Shown here: in pieces, positions 1 to 6,934 of the stretch
Position numbering within the stretch: position 1 is the first letter of the stretch
Layout of the letters: every line of letters begins with the position of its first letter
Assembly (NCBI GenBank): GCA_963790775.1
Contig: CAWBPR010000011.1
Span: forward strand, 1 to 64,000
DNA: 64,000 nucleotides
Reading direction: 5' to 3'
Origin: JASJBU01 sp963790775
GTDB lineage: Bacteria > Pseudomonadota > Gammaproteobacteria > Chromatiales > Chromatiaceae
Made by a program: the position numbers and the translations under genes
The notes under the pieces: generated by a model
Seen by the model: the letters and a program-made list of their open reading frames with translations, nothing else
The model's database searches: none
What the model was told of the DNA's origin: nothing

Positions 1-7
1 TTAGGGC
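1..7 (-). other. End of an integron attC site (cut by window edge)
   Basis: The window opens on TTAGGGC. With a G before it this would be a GTTRRRY-type core box. It is the exact complement of the GCCCTAAC box at 1790-1797, the same pairing seen at the two ends of the other cassettes in this array. The first cassette therefore appears to span 1-1797 and its own attC lies just outside the window. Inferred from the pairing, since the rest of the site is not visible. Confidence 0.55.
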
Positions 8-123
8 TGTCTTGATGAATATACACATTAAAATTTAATTCTTTTAAATATTTATCTCATTAATCTGATTACGCCACCTTTATTATCCGGTAGTCGCAAT
101 CGCAATCTTCTTAGTAAATGCGA

Positions 124-1677
124 TTACAGTTCGGGCTTTGTTCCTATTATATAGGCTTCAGTCAAACTACAAATGACCCTTAGATCGTCAAAACCTTCAC
201 GCCAAAATGCCTGCCTGATATCTTCCACAATTTCAAAGGCATAATTTCGATCCGGTTTATCGTAACTCAGTCCTGGTCTGGCAAGACCATCTGCCAATTT
301 ATTATGCACTAAGTATTTTGTTGGAGTAGAAACGACACACTTGCCACCTGGAACAAGAACTCTGCGCGCCTCGTGAAAAGCTCGCCTCATATCGAATAAG
401 GTTGATGTATAAACTCGAAGAGACAGGTATAGGTCAAAGGTATCACTCTCAGCAAATACTAAGTTTTCAGCCTCTGTGCAGGATTCATCTGCAAGAGGGA
501 AACTAATTTTAAATGTTGAAAGGGCTGTTCGCGATATATCTACAGCAGTCATGCTTTTGAACTTCTCATATATCGTTTTCCCCTCGTCACCTAGTCCGCA
601 CCCCACATTAATGACACTAATATTTTCGAGATCTGTTATACCGACAAAATCTAAAACCTTACAAAAGTCTTTACGCCACAGCTGTATATCAAAGAACCTC
701 TCATCACTATGGATTCCATTTCCGTATTTCTTATCGAAAGCGCATCTTCTAGCGTGGATTAATATGTCCAGCAATTCTCCACGCTCAAAATCAGAATTAA
801 TAGGCTCAAATAAAAACACCGCTTCAAATATCGTCTTGCCTATTAATTCGTCAGGCTCGCAAACATTTACTCCCTTCTTCTGACATGTAGCCAATAATTC
901 TTTTATTATGCTTACTTTATTAAGCTCATGATCTATCAAAGATGCACTAGGTGTATCGTCTTGCTTCGTCAATAACTCGCGTTCAGTTCCATTGAACGTC
1001 TTATCTTTAAAAAAGATGTCAGCCCATAAAGACGCATGAATCGAGCGACTTACCATCTTTTTCTGTTCATCTGTATCGATTACGAAATCTTGTCGAATTT
1101 TATCCATGAGGTCATCACGCCCCACTAACGAATAAAAATCATGTACTACAAAGCCAGAATTATTAGAGAGTTCGACAATATCGTTGAAATCTTGGTTTCT
1201 CTTATCTGTTTGATGCTTTGACCTACCCATAAAAGAAACGATTTTCGAGAATACGAGAGCCGCTGGAGAAGGAACTAGAATATTTCTTAATGTCTTGTTC
1301 TTGTGACTAAATGGTCGAGCATCCTTTTTTAATGCATCCCACTCAATATATTCATACGGCTGTCTCTCTAGTATTTTTGGTCCGATCTCTATTTTGTATA
1401 GTCCAGCTTGTGGTGTTAATGGATATATATGATATGCGGGACGGACTTCATCATTATTTGCATTTTCGACCTTCCATTTATTCGATGGATATAGGCATTC
1501 GACAAGTTCCCGCGCTAACTCGTAGTTACATACAATATCGATATCCGCTGAGTTTCTAATAATAACGTATTGCTGAACGGCCAAACCGCCAATAAGCAGC
1601 TTTGGCTCTTTCAACCAATTGTTAATGCGAACTAGCTCTAATTTCGCATCGGCTATTGGAATTCCGGTTTGCTTCAT
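124..1677 (-). CDS. Nucleotidyltransferase-SAM methyltransferase fusion (integron cassette gene)
   Basis: A 517-residue protein with two recognisable ends. Residues 25-110 look like a minimal nucleotidyltransferase: a GG pair at 30-31 followed by the metal-binding pattern ADIDIV (D45, D47), as in the AbiEii/MNT-type superfamily. From about residue 355 there is a class I SAM-dependent methyltransferase: glycine-rich motif I (VGCGLGDEG), an acidic end of strand 2 (VDIS), and a VLVPGGK motif near 440. The middle 200 residues are mostly helical and unassigned. It is the only gene of a cassette bounded by complementary core boxes at 1-7 and 1790-1797. The AT-rich coding sequence differs from the chromosomal genes further right, which fits acquired cargo. 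The substrate is unknown. A nucleotide- or tRNA-modifying defence or toxin role is possible but not shown. Confidence 0.7.
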   Translation of the reverse strand: MKQTGIPIADAKLELVRINNWLKEPKLLIGGLAVQQYVIIRNSADIDIVCNYELARELVECLYPSNKWKVENANNDEVRPAYHIYPLTPQAGLYKIEIGPKILERQPYEYIEWDALKKDARPFSHKNKTLRNILVPSPAALVFSKIVSFMGRSKHQTDKRNQDFNDIVELSNNSGFVVHDFYSLVGRDDLMDKIRQDFVIDTDEQKKMVSRSIHASLWADIFFKDKTFNGTERELLTKQDDTPSASLIDHELNKVSIIKELLATCQKKGVNVCEPDELIGKTIFEAVFLFEPINSDFERGELLDILIHARRCAFDKKYGNGIHSDERFFDIQLWRKDFCKVLDFVGITDLENISVINVGCGLGDEGKTIYEKFKSMTAVDISRTALSTFKISFPLADESCTEAENLVFAESDTFDLYLSLRVYTSTLFDMRRAFHEARRVLVPGGKCVVSTPTKYLVHNKLADGLARPGLSYDKPDRNYAFEIVEDIRQAFWREGFDDLRVICSLTEAYIIGTKPEL

Positions 1678-1789
1678 ACGATATCTTTTCTATTACCCAG
1701 TGTAAGCAGTGAGCAATATTCTCGAAAATTCATTCCGAAATAACCTTTCATTTTCTTTTATTCCATGGTCTTTGATTCATTCTTACGTA

Positions 1790-1920
1790 GCCCTAACGCC
1801 CAGGTAAGCGGCGTTCAGCATGGAGCGCCTGCTCGGGGAATAATGGCGAAGCCATGCCCGAGCAGGTGCGGAGTGCTGAACGTCCGAGTGAGCCATAGGC
1901 GAACGGCTTGACCGCCTTGT
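1790..1920 (-). other. attC site split by group II intron 1
   Basis: The left core box GCCCTAAC (1790-1797) is followed by long inverted repeats: a segment around 1824-1848 reading towards GCCTGCTCGGG pairs with CCCGAGCAGG near 1857, and GGTAAGC (about 1802-1808) pairs with GCTTGACC (about 1906-1913). The site stops at TTGT (1917-1920), where intron 1 begins. It resumes after the intron at 3813 with TATAAGC, so the spliced site would end TTGTTATAAGC. It is the recombination site at the 3' side of the toxin-antitoxin cassette to its right. Confidence 0.75.
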
Positions 1921-3812
1921 GTACGCCCAGCATGGGCATGAACTGATGGGGTGCAAGTCCCCTGTAGGAGAACCACTGTCGATGACTGGAAATGATAACT
2001 CATAGGATTCCCTCCAACGTGGGTGACTCCTTTCATTTCTAGTTATTTGACACCAACTACTAGCCGAGGGCAAGGGCAAACCCGTGAGGGGATGTCTGGA
2101 GGAAGCCTAAGCGCAAAGCGGCGAGCCGACGAACAGAAACGTCATATAAGGCCTGCTTCCCTGGGGCGAGCTGGCACAAGACAGCAAAGCCCTGTGGTTC
2201 GGGGGATAAGGTAAATGACGCGGTTGTGCCGTGAGAGTTCATGCTCTTATCTGGGGAGATCTGACAAACCTGCGGTGGTTACCACAGCGCCCCGGCCAGC
2301 AATGGTCCGGGTGATTTGTCAGAAGTCAGCAGACGGTATAGTAGCTGAGAGCCATAGGATATGAATCCCGGTGAAGGCCTGAACATCAGCCAAGGAGGAG
2401 TCTCGCTCATCTCGGTGGAGGCGCAGTTCGTGACAAACGAAAAGTCTCATGCCGGCGGTGAGTTGCAGCAACCAGCCTTGAACGACAATCTATTGGAACG
2501 GGTTCTGTCTCCCGACAACCTTCATGCTGCATGGAAGCAGGTCAAAGGTAACAAAGGGGCACCCGGTGTCGACGGCATCACCCTTGAGGACTACCCTCAA
2601 TGGGCCAGAGAACACTGGGCCGCAACCCGTCGAGCACTGGAAGGTGGCTACTATATCCCGCAACCCGTGAAACGCGTGGAGATCCCCAAGCCCAACGGCG
2701 GTAGCCGTTTGCTGGGTATCCCGTGCGTCAACGATCGCGTGATTCAGCAGGCCATCGCCCAGGTGTTAACTCCCCTCATCGATCCAACCTTCTCGAATGC
2801 CAGTCACGGTTTCCGCCCAGGGCGCAATGCTCACGGTGCGGTTAGACAGGTGAAAGGTTTTATCGAAGCGGGTTACCGGGTCGCCGTGGATGTTGATCTG
2901 TCGAAATTCTTCGATCGGGTTAATCACGACATCCTCATGGCAAGACTTTCCCGGCACGTCAGGGATAAACGCCTACTCAAACTGATCGGGCGTTATCTGC
3001 GGGCCGGGGTGGTGATCGATGGGAGGCTCCATCCCACACCCGAGGGGGTGCCGCAAGGGGGCCCGCTCTCGCCGCTCTTGGCCAATGTGGTGTTGGATGA
3101 TCTGGACAAACTTCTGGAATCAAGGGACATGCCCTTTGCCCGTTATGCAGATGACTTCGTCATCTGCGTGAAGTCGACATCAGCCGGCTATCGGGTGATG
3201 GACTGGGTGAAGCGCTTTCTGATCAGCCAACTCAAACTGGTGATCAATGAGGAGAAGAGCACGGTGGTGAAAACCAACGAGCTTCACTTCCTCGGCTTTA
3301 CCTTTCGGGGCAAGAAGATCCGCTGGAGCGACAAAGCATTGAGTAACTTCAAGCATCAACATTCGTCGACTGACGAAACGCTCTTGGGGGATCTCGATGC
3401 AACGCCGATTACCGGGAACTTCGTCTCTACATCCAGGGGTGGATCAACTACTTTGGTCTTTCGGAATACTACCGACCTTTACCTAGGTCTGGATGAGTGG
3501 ATACGTAGACGGTTGCGAATGTGCTACTTGAAACAGTGGCGCAAACCCCGGACCCGTATCCGCAATCTGATCCGCTTGGGTACCAGGACACGAACAGCTG
3601 TGTGTCTTGGCCTGAGTTCTAAGGGGCCGTATCGGCTGGCGAGAACGCTGGCCACGCAATCCGGCATGACCAATAAGTGGTTGGAGCAACAGGGGCTCGT
3701 CTCAGTCAGAGGTCTATGGATTAAGTTTCACTATGCTTGATGAACCGCCTAGTGCGGACCCGCATGCTAGGTGGTGTGGGGAGGGCGGGTTAGAGACCCG
3801 CCCTTACCCGAT
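1921..3812 (+). mobile_element. Group IIC-attC intron, copy 1 (1892 nt)
   Basis: A complete group II intron on the strand opposite to the cassette genes. The 5' end is GTACGCCC after TTGT and the 3' end is CCCGAT. Domain V is a hairpin at 3744-3775 (ACCGCCTAG pairing with CTAGGTGGT around a TGCGGACCCGCA stem-loop), and domain VI is a stem at 3783-3803. The boundaries come from alignment with copy 2 and because joining the flanks rebuilds an attC core and keeps the TAA stop of the neighbouring toxin gene. Against copy 2 it carries five single-base insertions and one deletion, which exactly accounts for the 4-nt length difference. Insertion in the attC bottom strand, an RT without endonuclease domain, and the TTGT target are typical of the IIC-attC class. 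Confidence 0.88.
2361..3740 (+). CDS. ltrA: Group II intron reverse transcriptase/maturase, copy 1 (maturase region garbled)
   Basis: 459 residues. RT domains 0-7 are intact, with the catalytic YADD at about 262-265, as in copy 2 (7374-8750). From residue about 333 to 375 the protein does not match copy 2. Three single-base insertions relative to copy 2 (near 3355, 3408 and 3489) shift the frame, then restore it. The out-of-frame stretch replaces the first half of the maturase X/thumb domain, so this copy is probably unable to bind and splice its intron, although it stays open to the normal C-terminus. There is no HNH endonuclease domain, as expected for class C introns. The intact copy 2 protein could act in trans. 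A sequencing error is an alternative explanation. Confidence 0.85.
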   Translation: MNPGEGLNISQGGVSLISVEAQFVTNEKSHAGGELQQPALNDNLLERVLSPDNLHAAWKQVKGNKGAPGVDGITLEDYPQWAREHWAATRRALEGGYYIPQPVKRVEIPKPNGGSRLLGIPCVNDRVIQQAIAQVLTPLIDPTFSNASHGFRPGRNAHGAVRQVKGFIEAGYRVAVDVDLSKFFDRVNHDILMARLSRHVRDKRLLKLIGRYLRAGVVIDGRLHPTPEGVPQGGPLSPLLANVVLDDLDKLLESRDMPFARYADDFVICVKSTSAGYRVMDWVKRFLISQLKLVINEEKSTVVKTNELHFLGFTFRGKKIRWSDKALSNFKHQHSSTDETLLGDLDATPITGNFVSTSRGGSTTLVFRNTTDLYLGLDEWIRRRLRMCYLKQWRKPRTRIRNLIRLGTRTRTAVCLGLSSKGPYRLARTLATQSGMTNKWLEQQGLVSVRGLWIKFHYA

Positions 3813-4093
3813 TATAAGCGCTCTTCTTTATGATGCCATACCCTGAGGATATATATTTGTTTTGCATGGATCAAATAACGCGCAATATAATTACCAATAA
3901 TTAAGTCCCGTATCATTTCAGGATTTGGTGCCTGCTCTACCTCAACACCGAGGTAAGGGAATGTTTTTAATTGAGTGATTCCTTTTCGTATTGATTTAGC
4001 AATTTTTTGAGCGGCTTCTGGATTTTTTATTGCTATGAATTCTCTTAGACGTATTAAGTCAGCTATTGCTTCACGTGAGTATGATAGCTTCAT
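3812..4093 (-). CDS. RelE/ParE family toxin (cassette)
   Basis: A 93-residue type II toxin of the RelE/ParE superfamily. It starts with a typical beta strand and helix (KLSYSREAIADL), has the FPYLG turn near residue 47, and ends in the characteristic ILRVWHHKEERL strand. Its start overlaps the stop of the antitoxin gene upstream by four bases (ATGA at 4090-4093), so the two are translationally coupled. The TAA stop lies across the end of intron 1: its last base is supplied by the intron, and by the 5' exon after splicing, so insertion does not alter the protein. It probably inhibits gyrase or cleaves mRNA; the sequence does not decide which. Confidence 0.85.
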   Translation of the reverse strand: MKLSYSREAIADLIRLREFIAIKNPEAAQKIAKSIRKGITQLKTFPYLGVEVEQAPNPEMIRDLIIGNYIARYLIHAKQIYILRVWHHKEERL

Positions 4094-4356
4094 ATTTTAG
4101 GCGACTTGGTTTCGTTATCTTTACCCCAGCTATCTAGCCACTCATTAACCTCTTTTTCTTCAACGACCCTATTTGATTTTACCGACTCCAATGCTTCTAG
4201 TGTTTCGCTCCACTTTTTTTCATCAAGGGACTGGCGGGCAAGAAACTCTTTAATTGCTTGATTAATAAGATAGTTTTTACTTCTATCAAGCTTGGCTGCC
4301 AATTTTTCTAATGGATATTCTATTTCTGGTTGAAGTCTGACACTTGTTACACCCAT
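4090..4356 (-). CDS. Ribbon-helix-helix antitoxin (cassette)
   Basis: An 88-residue protein whose first 45 residues fit the CopG/RHH DNA-binding fold (a TSVRLQPEI strand, then two helices ending in NQAIKEFLARQ). The acidic C-terminal tail would wrap and neutralise the toxin encoded directly downstream with a 4-bp overlap. As the first gene of the pair it probably represses its own operon. The pair forms one cassette from 3813 to about 4443. Such modules are thought to stabilise large cassette arrays. Confidence 0.83.
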   Translation of the reverse strand: MGVTSVRLQPEIEYPLEKLAAKLDRSKNYLINQAIKEFLARQSLDEKKWSETLEALESVKSNRVVEEKEVNEWLDSWGKDNETKSPKI

Positions 4357-4435
4357 GATTGCACCTGTACAAATAATTACTATGTATTACATTGTGGTCC
4401 TATGTAGAATTTATTGCAAATGTTTTATTTTTTAA

Positions 4436-4513
4436 GCTTATAACGTTTGAATATGCGGCGCGCGTTAGCGCGTCCAAACGAACGTAGTGAGTGGCATTAT
4501 TTTCTTGTTAGCA
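4436..4513 (-). other. attC site
   Basis: Core boxes GCTTATAAC (4436-4444) and GTTAGCA (4507-4513) flank an imperfect palindrome with a GCGCGCG/CGCGC stem at its centre. GCTTATAAC is the exact complement of GTTATAAGC, the sequence formed at the other end of the cassette when intron 1 is removed. GTTAGCA pairs with TGCTAAC at 5218-5224. Both neighbouring cassettes are therefore delimited. The right box overlaps the TAA stop of the next gene. Confidence 0.8.
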
Positions 4514-5209
4514 TTCATGTTTATCAGGCATTGAATATTCATTGTGTTCATAACCTAGCAACTCTGAATAGGAATTGACGGCCCTGCAAAGCCTTATAGA
4601 AAAATGACGATTTGAAAAAAACAACCCTATTGCGCCAAATAGATAAAACAAAGCAAGATAGATCAAATAAGGTGGTATTTGATTATGTTGGCGAATTGCT
4701 GCAATGGTCATTAATAGGCAAATAATAAATGCAACAGTTAATGATCCAGACATGTGGATCTCTGCTTTAAGTTTTGTGATTCTATTTCCCGCACCTGGTG
4801 CATATAGTTTTATGAAATCGTGCCTGAGTGTAAATTCGTATGGAGCTTTAAGTACTTCTAAAAATCTGTGTATTATCATTTCATTGTATGGAAGTAACCA
4901 TGATACAAAGAATATAGTCGCTGACCATAAGCCATAAAAGATTACTGATGTTACATAAAATAAGATAGCTGAGATAAGAAATAGGAAGAATTGATTGTCA
5001 GGAAGCAAGCTTTCTAAATATTTTATGTTGTCATTAGTAAGGATATCTAAATTTAATACAGAAAAATAAAATGACCATATAATTATAAATCCAGGGATAA
5101 GCCTTGCTATTACATCAAAAAATAGCTGTGGCACTAAATTTGATAATGCTGCGCTAAGTTTTTCCGTAGATTCAGCTATAGCATCAATTTCCTTCATGTT
5201 TGGTCTCAT
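4508..5209 (-). CDS. Membrane protein of unknown function (cassette)
   Basis: About 233 residues from the ATG at 5209, nine bases inside the cassette edge. An in-frame ATG at 5236 lies in the neighbouring attC and is rejected; the ATG at 5197 is a second option. Four strongly hydrophobic segments are visible: around residues 35-55 (LIPGFIIIWSFYF), 75-105, 155-175 and 180-200. A soluble stretch of about 45 residues between the middle pair contains FIKLYAPGAGNRI. No family is recognised. Low GC, typical of cassette cargo. Confidence 0.7.
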   Translation of the reverse strand: MRPNMKEIDAIAESTEKLSAALSNLVPQLFFDVIARLIPGFIIIWSFYFSVLNLDILTNDNIKYLESLLPDNQFFLFLISAILFYVTSVIFYGLWSATIFFVSWLLPYNEMIIHRFLEVLKAPYEFTLRHDFIKLYAPGAGNRITKLKAEIHMSGSLTVAFIICLLMTIAAIRQHNQIPPYLIYLALFYLFGAIGLFFSNRHFSIRLCRAVNSYSELLGYEHNEYSMPDKHEC

Positions 5210-5217
5210 ATATTTTA

Positions 5218-5292
5218 TGCTAACGCTCCGCATCACCGGAAATTTGCGGCGCGCAGCAGAGCAAATTTTCCGAGTGTATGCGCTTGTTAACT
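5218..5292 (-). other. attC site
   Basis: Boxes TGCTAAC (5218-5224) and GTTAACT (5286-5292). Between them, GGAAATTTGC pairs with GCAAATTTTCC around a short GC-rich loop. GTTAACT is the complement of AGTTAAC at 5849-5855, the far end of the BrnTA cassette. Confidence 0.82.
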
Positions 5293-5299
5293 GCTAACC

Positions 5300-5509
5300 T
5301 TATTGCCACTGCAGCTTAAGATCTCGATGTGCCTGAGCACAATCACGAAGATATAGATTAATCAAACTTTGATAAGGAATGCCTTTCTCTTCGGCCATAC
5401 TTTTGAAGTAAGCGATTGTATCTTCATCTAGGCGGATAGTGATTTGCTTCTTTAACTTCTGGGCATACGGGTTAGGCACAGAATCAGAAAAATCGTAGTG
5501 TTTACGCAT
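5300..5509 (-). CDS. brnA: BrnA family antitoxin (cassette)
   Basis: A 69-residue antitoxin with the BrnA pattern: a short acidic lead, then KKQITIRLDEDTIAYFK (strand and helix of a ribbon-helix-helix DNA-binding domain) and the helix SLINLYLRDCAQ. The start chosen is the ATG at 5509, which overlaps the brnT stop by eight bases. A longer reading from 5581 would lie inside brnT. BrnA binds BrnT and represses the operon; here toxin precedes antitoxin, the usual order for this family. Confidence 0.88.
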   Translation of the reverse strand: MRKHYDFSDSVPNPYAQKLKKQITIRLDEDTIAYFKSMAEEKGIPYQSLINLYLRDCAQAHRDLKLQWQ

Positions 5510-5795
5510 GGCGATAACCCTCATAAATTTCACGTTCTTGTTTGTCCGCTTTCCGGGCTGAAATAATGCGGATTGAATCATTCACCCTTATACAGTGGCA
5601 AACTACCAATAGCCTGGAATGGATGCTTGTGCCAAGCAGGATGAAGCGATCTTCGTCGTCGGAATGGTCAGGATCCGATATTAAACGTGCGAACTGGTCA
5701 GTAAATACTGATTTGGCCTCGTCAAATGAAACACCGTGCTTCTTTTTATTCGAAGCATTTTTCTTTTCATCCCATTCAAACGACAGATAACTCAT
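5502..5795 (-). CDS. brnT: BrnT family ribonuclease toxin (cassette)
   Basis: A 97-residue BrnT toxin, a small RelE-fold ribonuclease. Family signatures are visible: the opening FEWDEKKNASNKKKHGVSF, the DRFILLG strand in the middle, and the closing RIISARKADKQEREIYE containing the conserved Arg and Glu residues. Full length for the family. Forms the 5' half of a cassette spanning 5286-5855, with BrnA following in overlap. The short upstream region to the attC edge (about 60 nt) is enough for its own promoter, as is common for cassette toxin-antitoxin pairs. Confidence 0.9.
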   Translation of the reverse strand: MSYLSFEWDEKKNASNKKKHGVSFDEAKSVFTDQFARLISDPDHSDDEDRFILLGTSIHSRLLVVCHCIRVNDSIRIISARKADKQEREIYEGYRHA

Positions 5796-5848
5796 AGGGA
5801 CACTATAACTACATTGTAATTATAGTCAAGGTCGCGATTTATTTGAGC

Positions 5849-5915
5849 AGTTAACGCTGCAATTCACCGGAGCCGAGCGATAGCGAGGTGTCCGTGTGTA
5901 ATTGCCTGGTTAGGC
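5849..5915 (-). other. attC site
   Basis: Boxes AGTTAAC (5849-5855) and GTTAGGC (5909-5915), 67 bp in all. GCAATTCACCGGA pairs with TCCGTGTGTAATTGC with one bulge, giving the classical attC hairpin. GTTAGGC is the complement of GCCTAAC at 6343-6349. Confidence 0.88.
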
Positions 5916-5917
5916 AA

Positions 5918-6331
5918 TTACACAACATTGCTTGCAACATATGCTTGGCCCAGCATCCCAATTAGAAAACAAATAAGTCCTAAGATAGCCAGCAACCAAA
6001 TAAGTACTTCCACAAAAGCAGGGCTACCAGAAACGTCAGTGTTCTGTCCATTTATATTCTTTCTCCATCTTTCACCAAAAGCATAATCTCTTGCAATGAT
6101 CGTAGTGAGTGCAAGCACTAATAGAATAATTGAAAAAAATAAAGCCCACCAAGATGCTGTAAGTGCACATGACAGACTTGGGGCTAATTGTGGTGCGGAA
6201 CTGCTCGTGAAAATTCCAATGGAAATTGTCAAGGTACCGCCAGCAAGGACGAAAATAGATTTCGCTAATGAATCTGCCCGCTGACGGACATCTTCCTGAT
6301 GGGCGTTAAATAACTCTAAATGATCTGCCAT
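5918..6331 (-). CDS. Small membrane protein of unknown function (cassette)
   Basis: 137 residues. Three hydrophobic segments: about 25-45 (SIFVLAGGTLTISIGIF), 57-80 (SWWALFFSIILLVLALTTII) and 108-130 (VLIWLLAILGLICFLIGML), with a charged, soluble N-terminus rich in D/E/R. No family recognised. It is the only gene of the cassette spanning 5909-6349, and the stop codon sits three bases from the attC core. Confidence 0.72.
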   Translation of the reverse strand: MADHLELFNAHQEDVRQRADSLAKSIFVLAGGTLTISIGIFTSSSAPQLAPSLSCALTASWWALFFSIILLVLALTTIIARDYAFGERWRKNINGQNTDVSGSPAFVEVLIWLLAILGLICFLIGMLGQAYVASNVV

Positions 6332-6342
6332 ATTATTTTATT

Positions 6343-6432
6343 GCCTAACGTTGCAATAACCGGACGCAATAAGCTTGGTGTAGCGTAGCGAAACCAAGTT
6401 TATTGCGGTCCGCGTTTATTGCCGAGTTAGCC
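6343..6432 (-). other. attC site
   Basis: Boxes GCCTAAC (6343-6349) and GTTAGCC (6426-6432). The arms GCAATAACCGGACGCAATAA and its partner in TTTATTGCGGTCCG...TTTATTGC pair almost fully. GTTAGCC is the complement of GGCTAAC at 6853-6859. This is the clearest attC of the array. Confidence 0.9.
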
Positions 6433-6842
6433 TAATCTTCATTTTCATCAACAAAATAGAAGTCACAGTCAAACTCTAAACCCAAATGACTTGCTGTTTG
6501 TATCCATTCGTGCCTCAAATAGAGCCCATGACCAGTATTGGGGTAGTGGCCAACACAGGATATATATGCTTTGTAGTCGGGGTGCAGAGAACGAATCTTG
6601 TCTCCCATTGCGTTACACATGAACATTAGACCTTCTATGTGCTTTTCTAGTGGTTCTCTGTCATCGTATCCGCTATTCAAACGCCAACTCATGAATTGGT
6701 AGGTTCCTTTTCTTGGTCTCGGATCGCCCTCAGACCAAGCTTCAGAAGGCTGCCTACCTAAAATTTCCGTTACCTTTTCATAAGATCCGCTACCAGTTAT
6801 ACGAAGGTACGCGAATTCTCGATCAGTTAATTGGTTTGTCAT
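6432..6842 (-). CDS. DUF4279 domain-containing protein (cassette)
   Basis: 136 residues with the DUF4279 layout: an opening strand AYLRITGSG, a helix ending in ILGRQPSEAWSEGDPRP (the T/S-x-AW-x-GDP turn is characteristic), a W-x-L strand, a helix of the LEKHIEGL type and a final GLEFDCDFYF strand. The family has no established function; members are common in immunity-like and cassette settings. Sole gene of the cassette at 6426-6859. Its stop overlaps the attC core. Confidence 0.75.
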   Translation of the reverse strand: MTNQLTDREFAYLRITGSGSYEKVTEILGRQPSEAWSEGDPRPRKGTYQFMSWRLNSGYDDREPLEKHIEGLMFMCNAMGDKIRSLHPDYKAYISCVGHYPNTGHGLYLRHEWIQTASHLGLEFDCDFYFVDENED

Positions 6843-6852
6843 ATTTCTAATA

Positions 6853-6934
6853 GGCTAACGACGCGCTAACGGGTGCGCAGCGAGGTACGAGCGGAGCATC
6901 CCAGTGAGTGAAACGAACGAGTTGAGCGCATTGT
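6853..6934 (-). other. attC site split by group II intron 2
   Basis: Box GGCTAAC (6853-6859), followed by GCGCTAACGGGTGCGCAGCG and an inverted partner ending GAGCGCATTGT at 6934. Intron 2 starts at 6935. Joining TTGT (6931-6934) to TAGGC (8823-8827) restores TTGTTAGGC and thus a perfect GTTAGGC core, which is the complement of GCCTAAC at 9336-9342. Confidence 0.85.

Noticed and set aside
5471..5477. GTTAGGC core-box sequence.
   Set aside because: It lies inside brnA, has no partner box or hairpin, and is a chance match.
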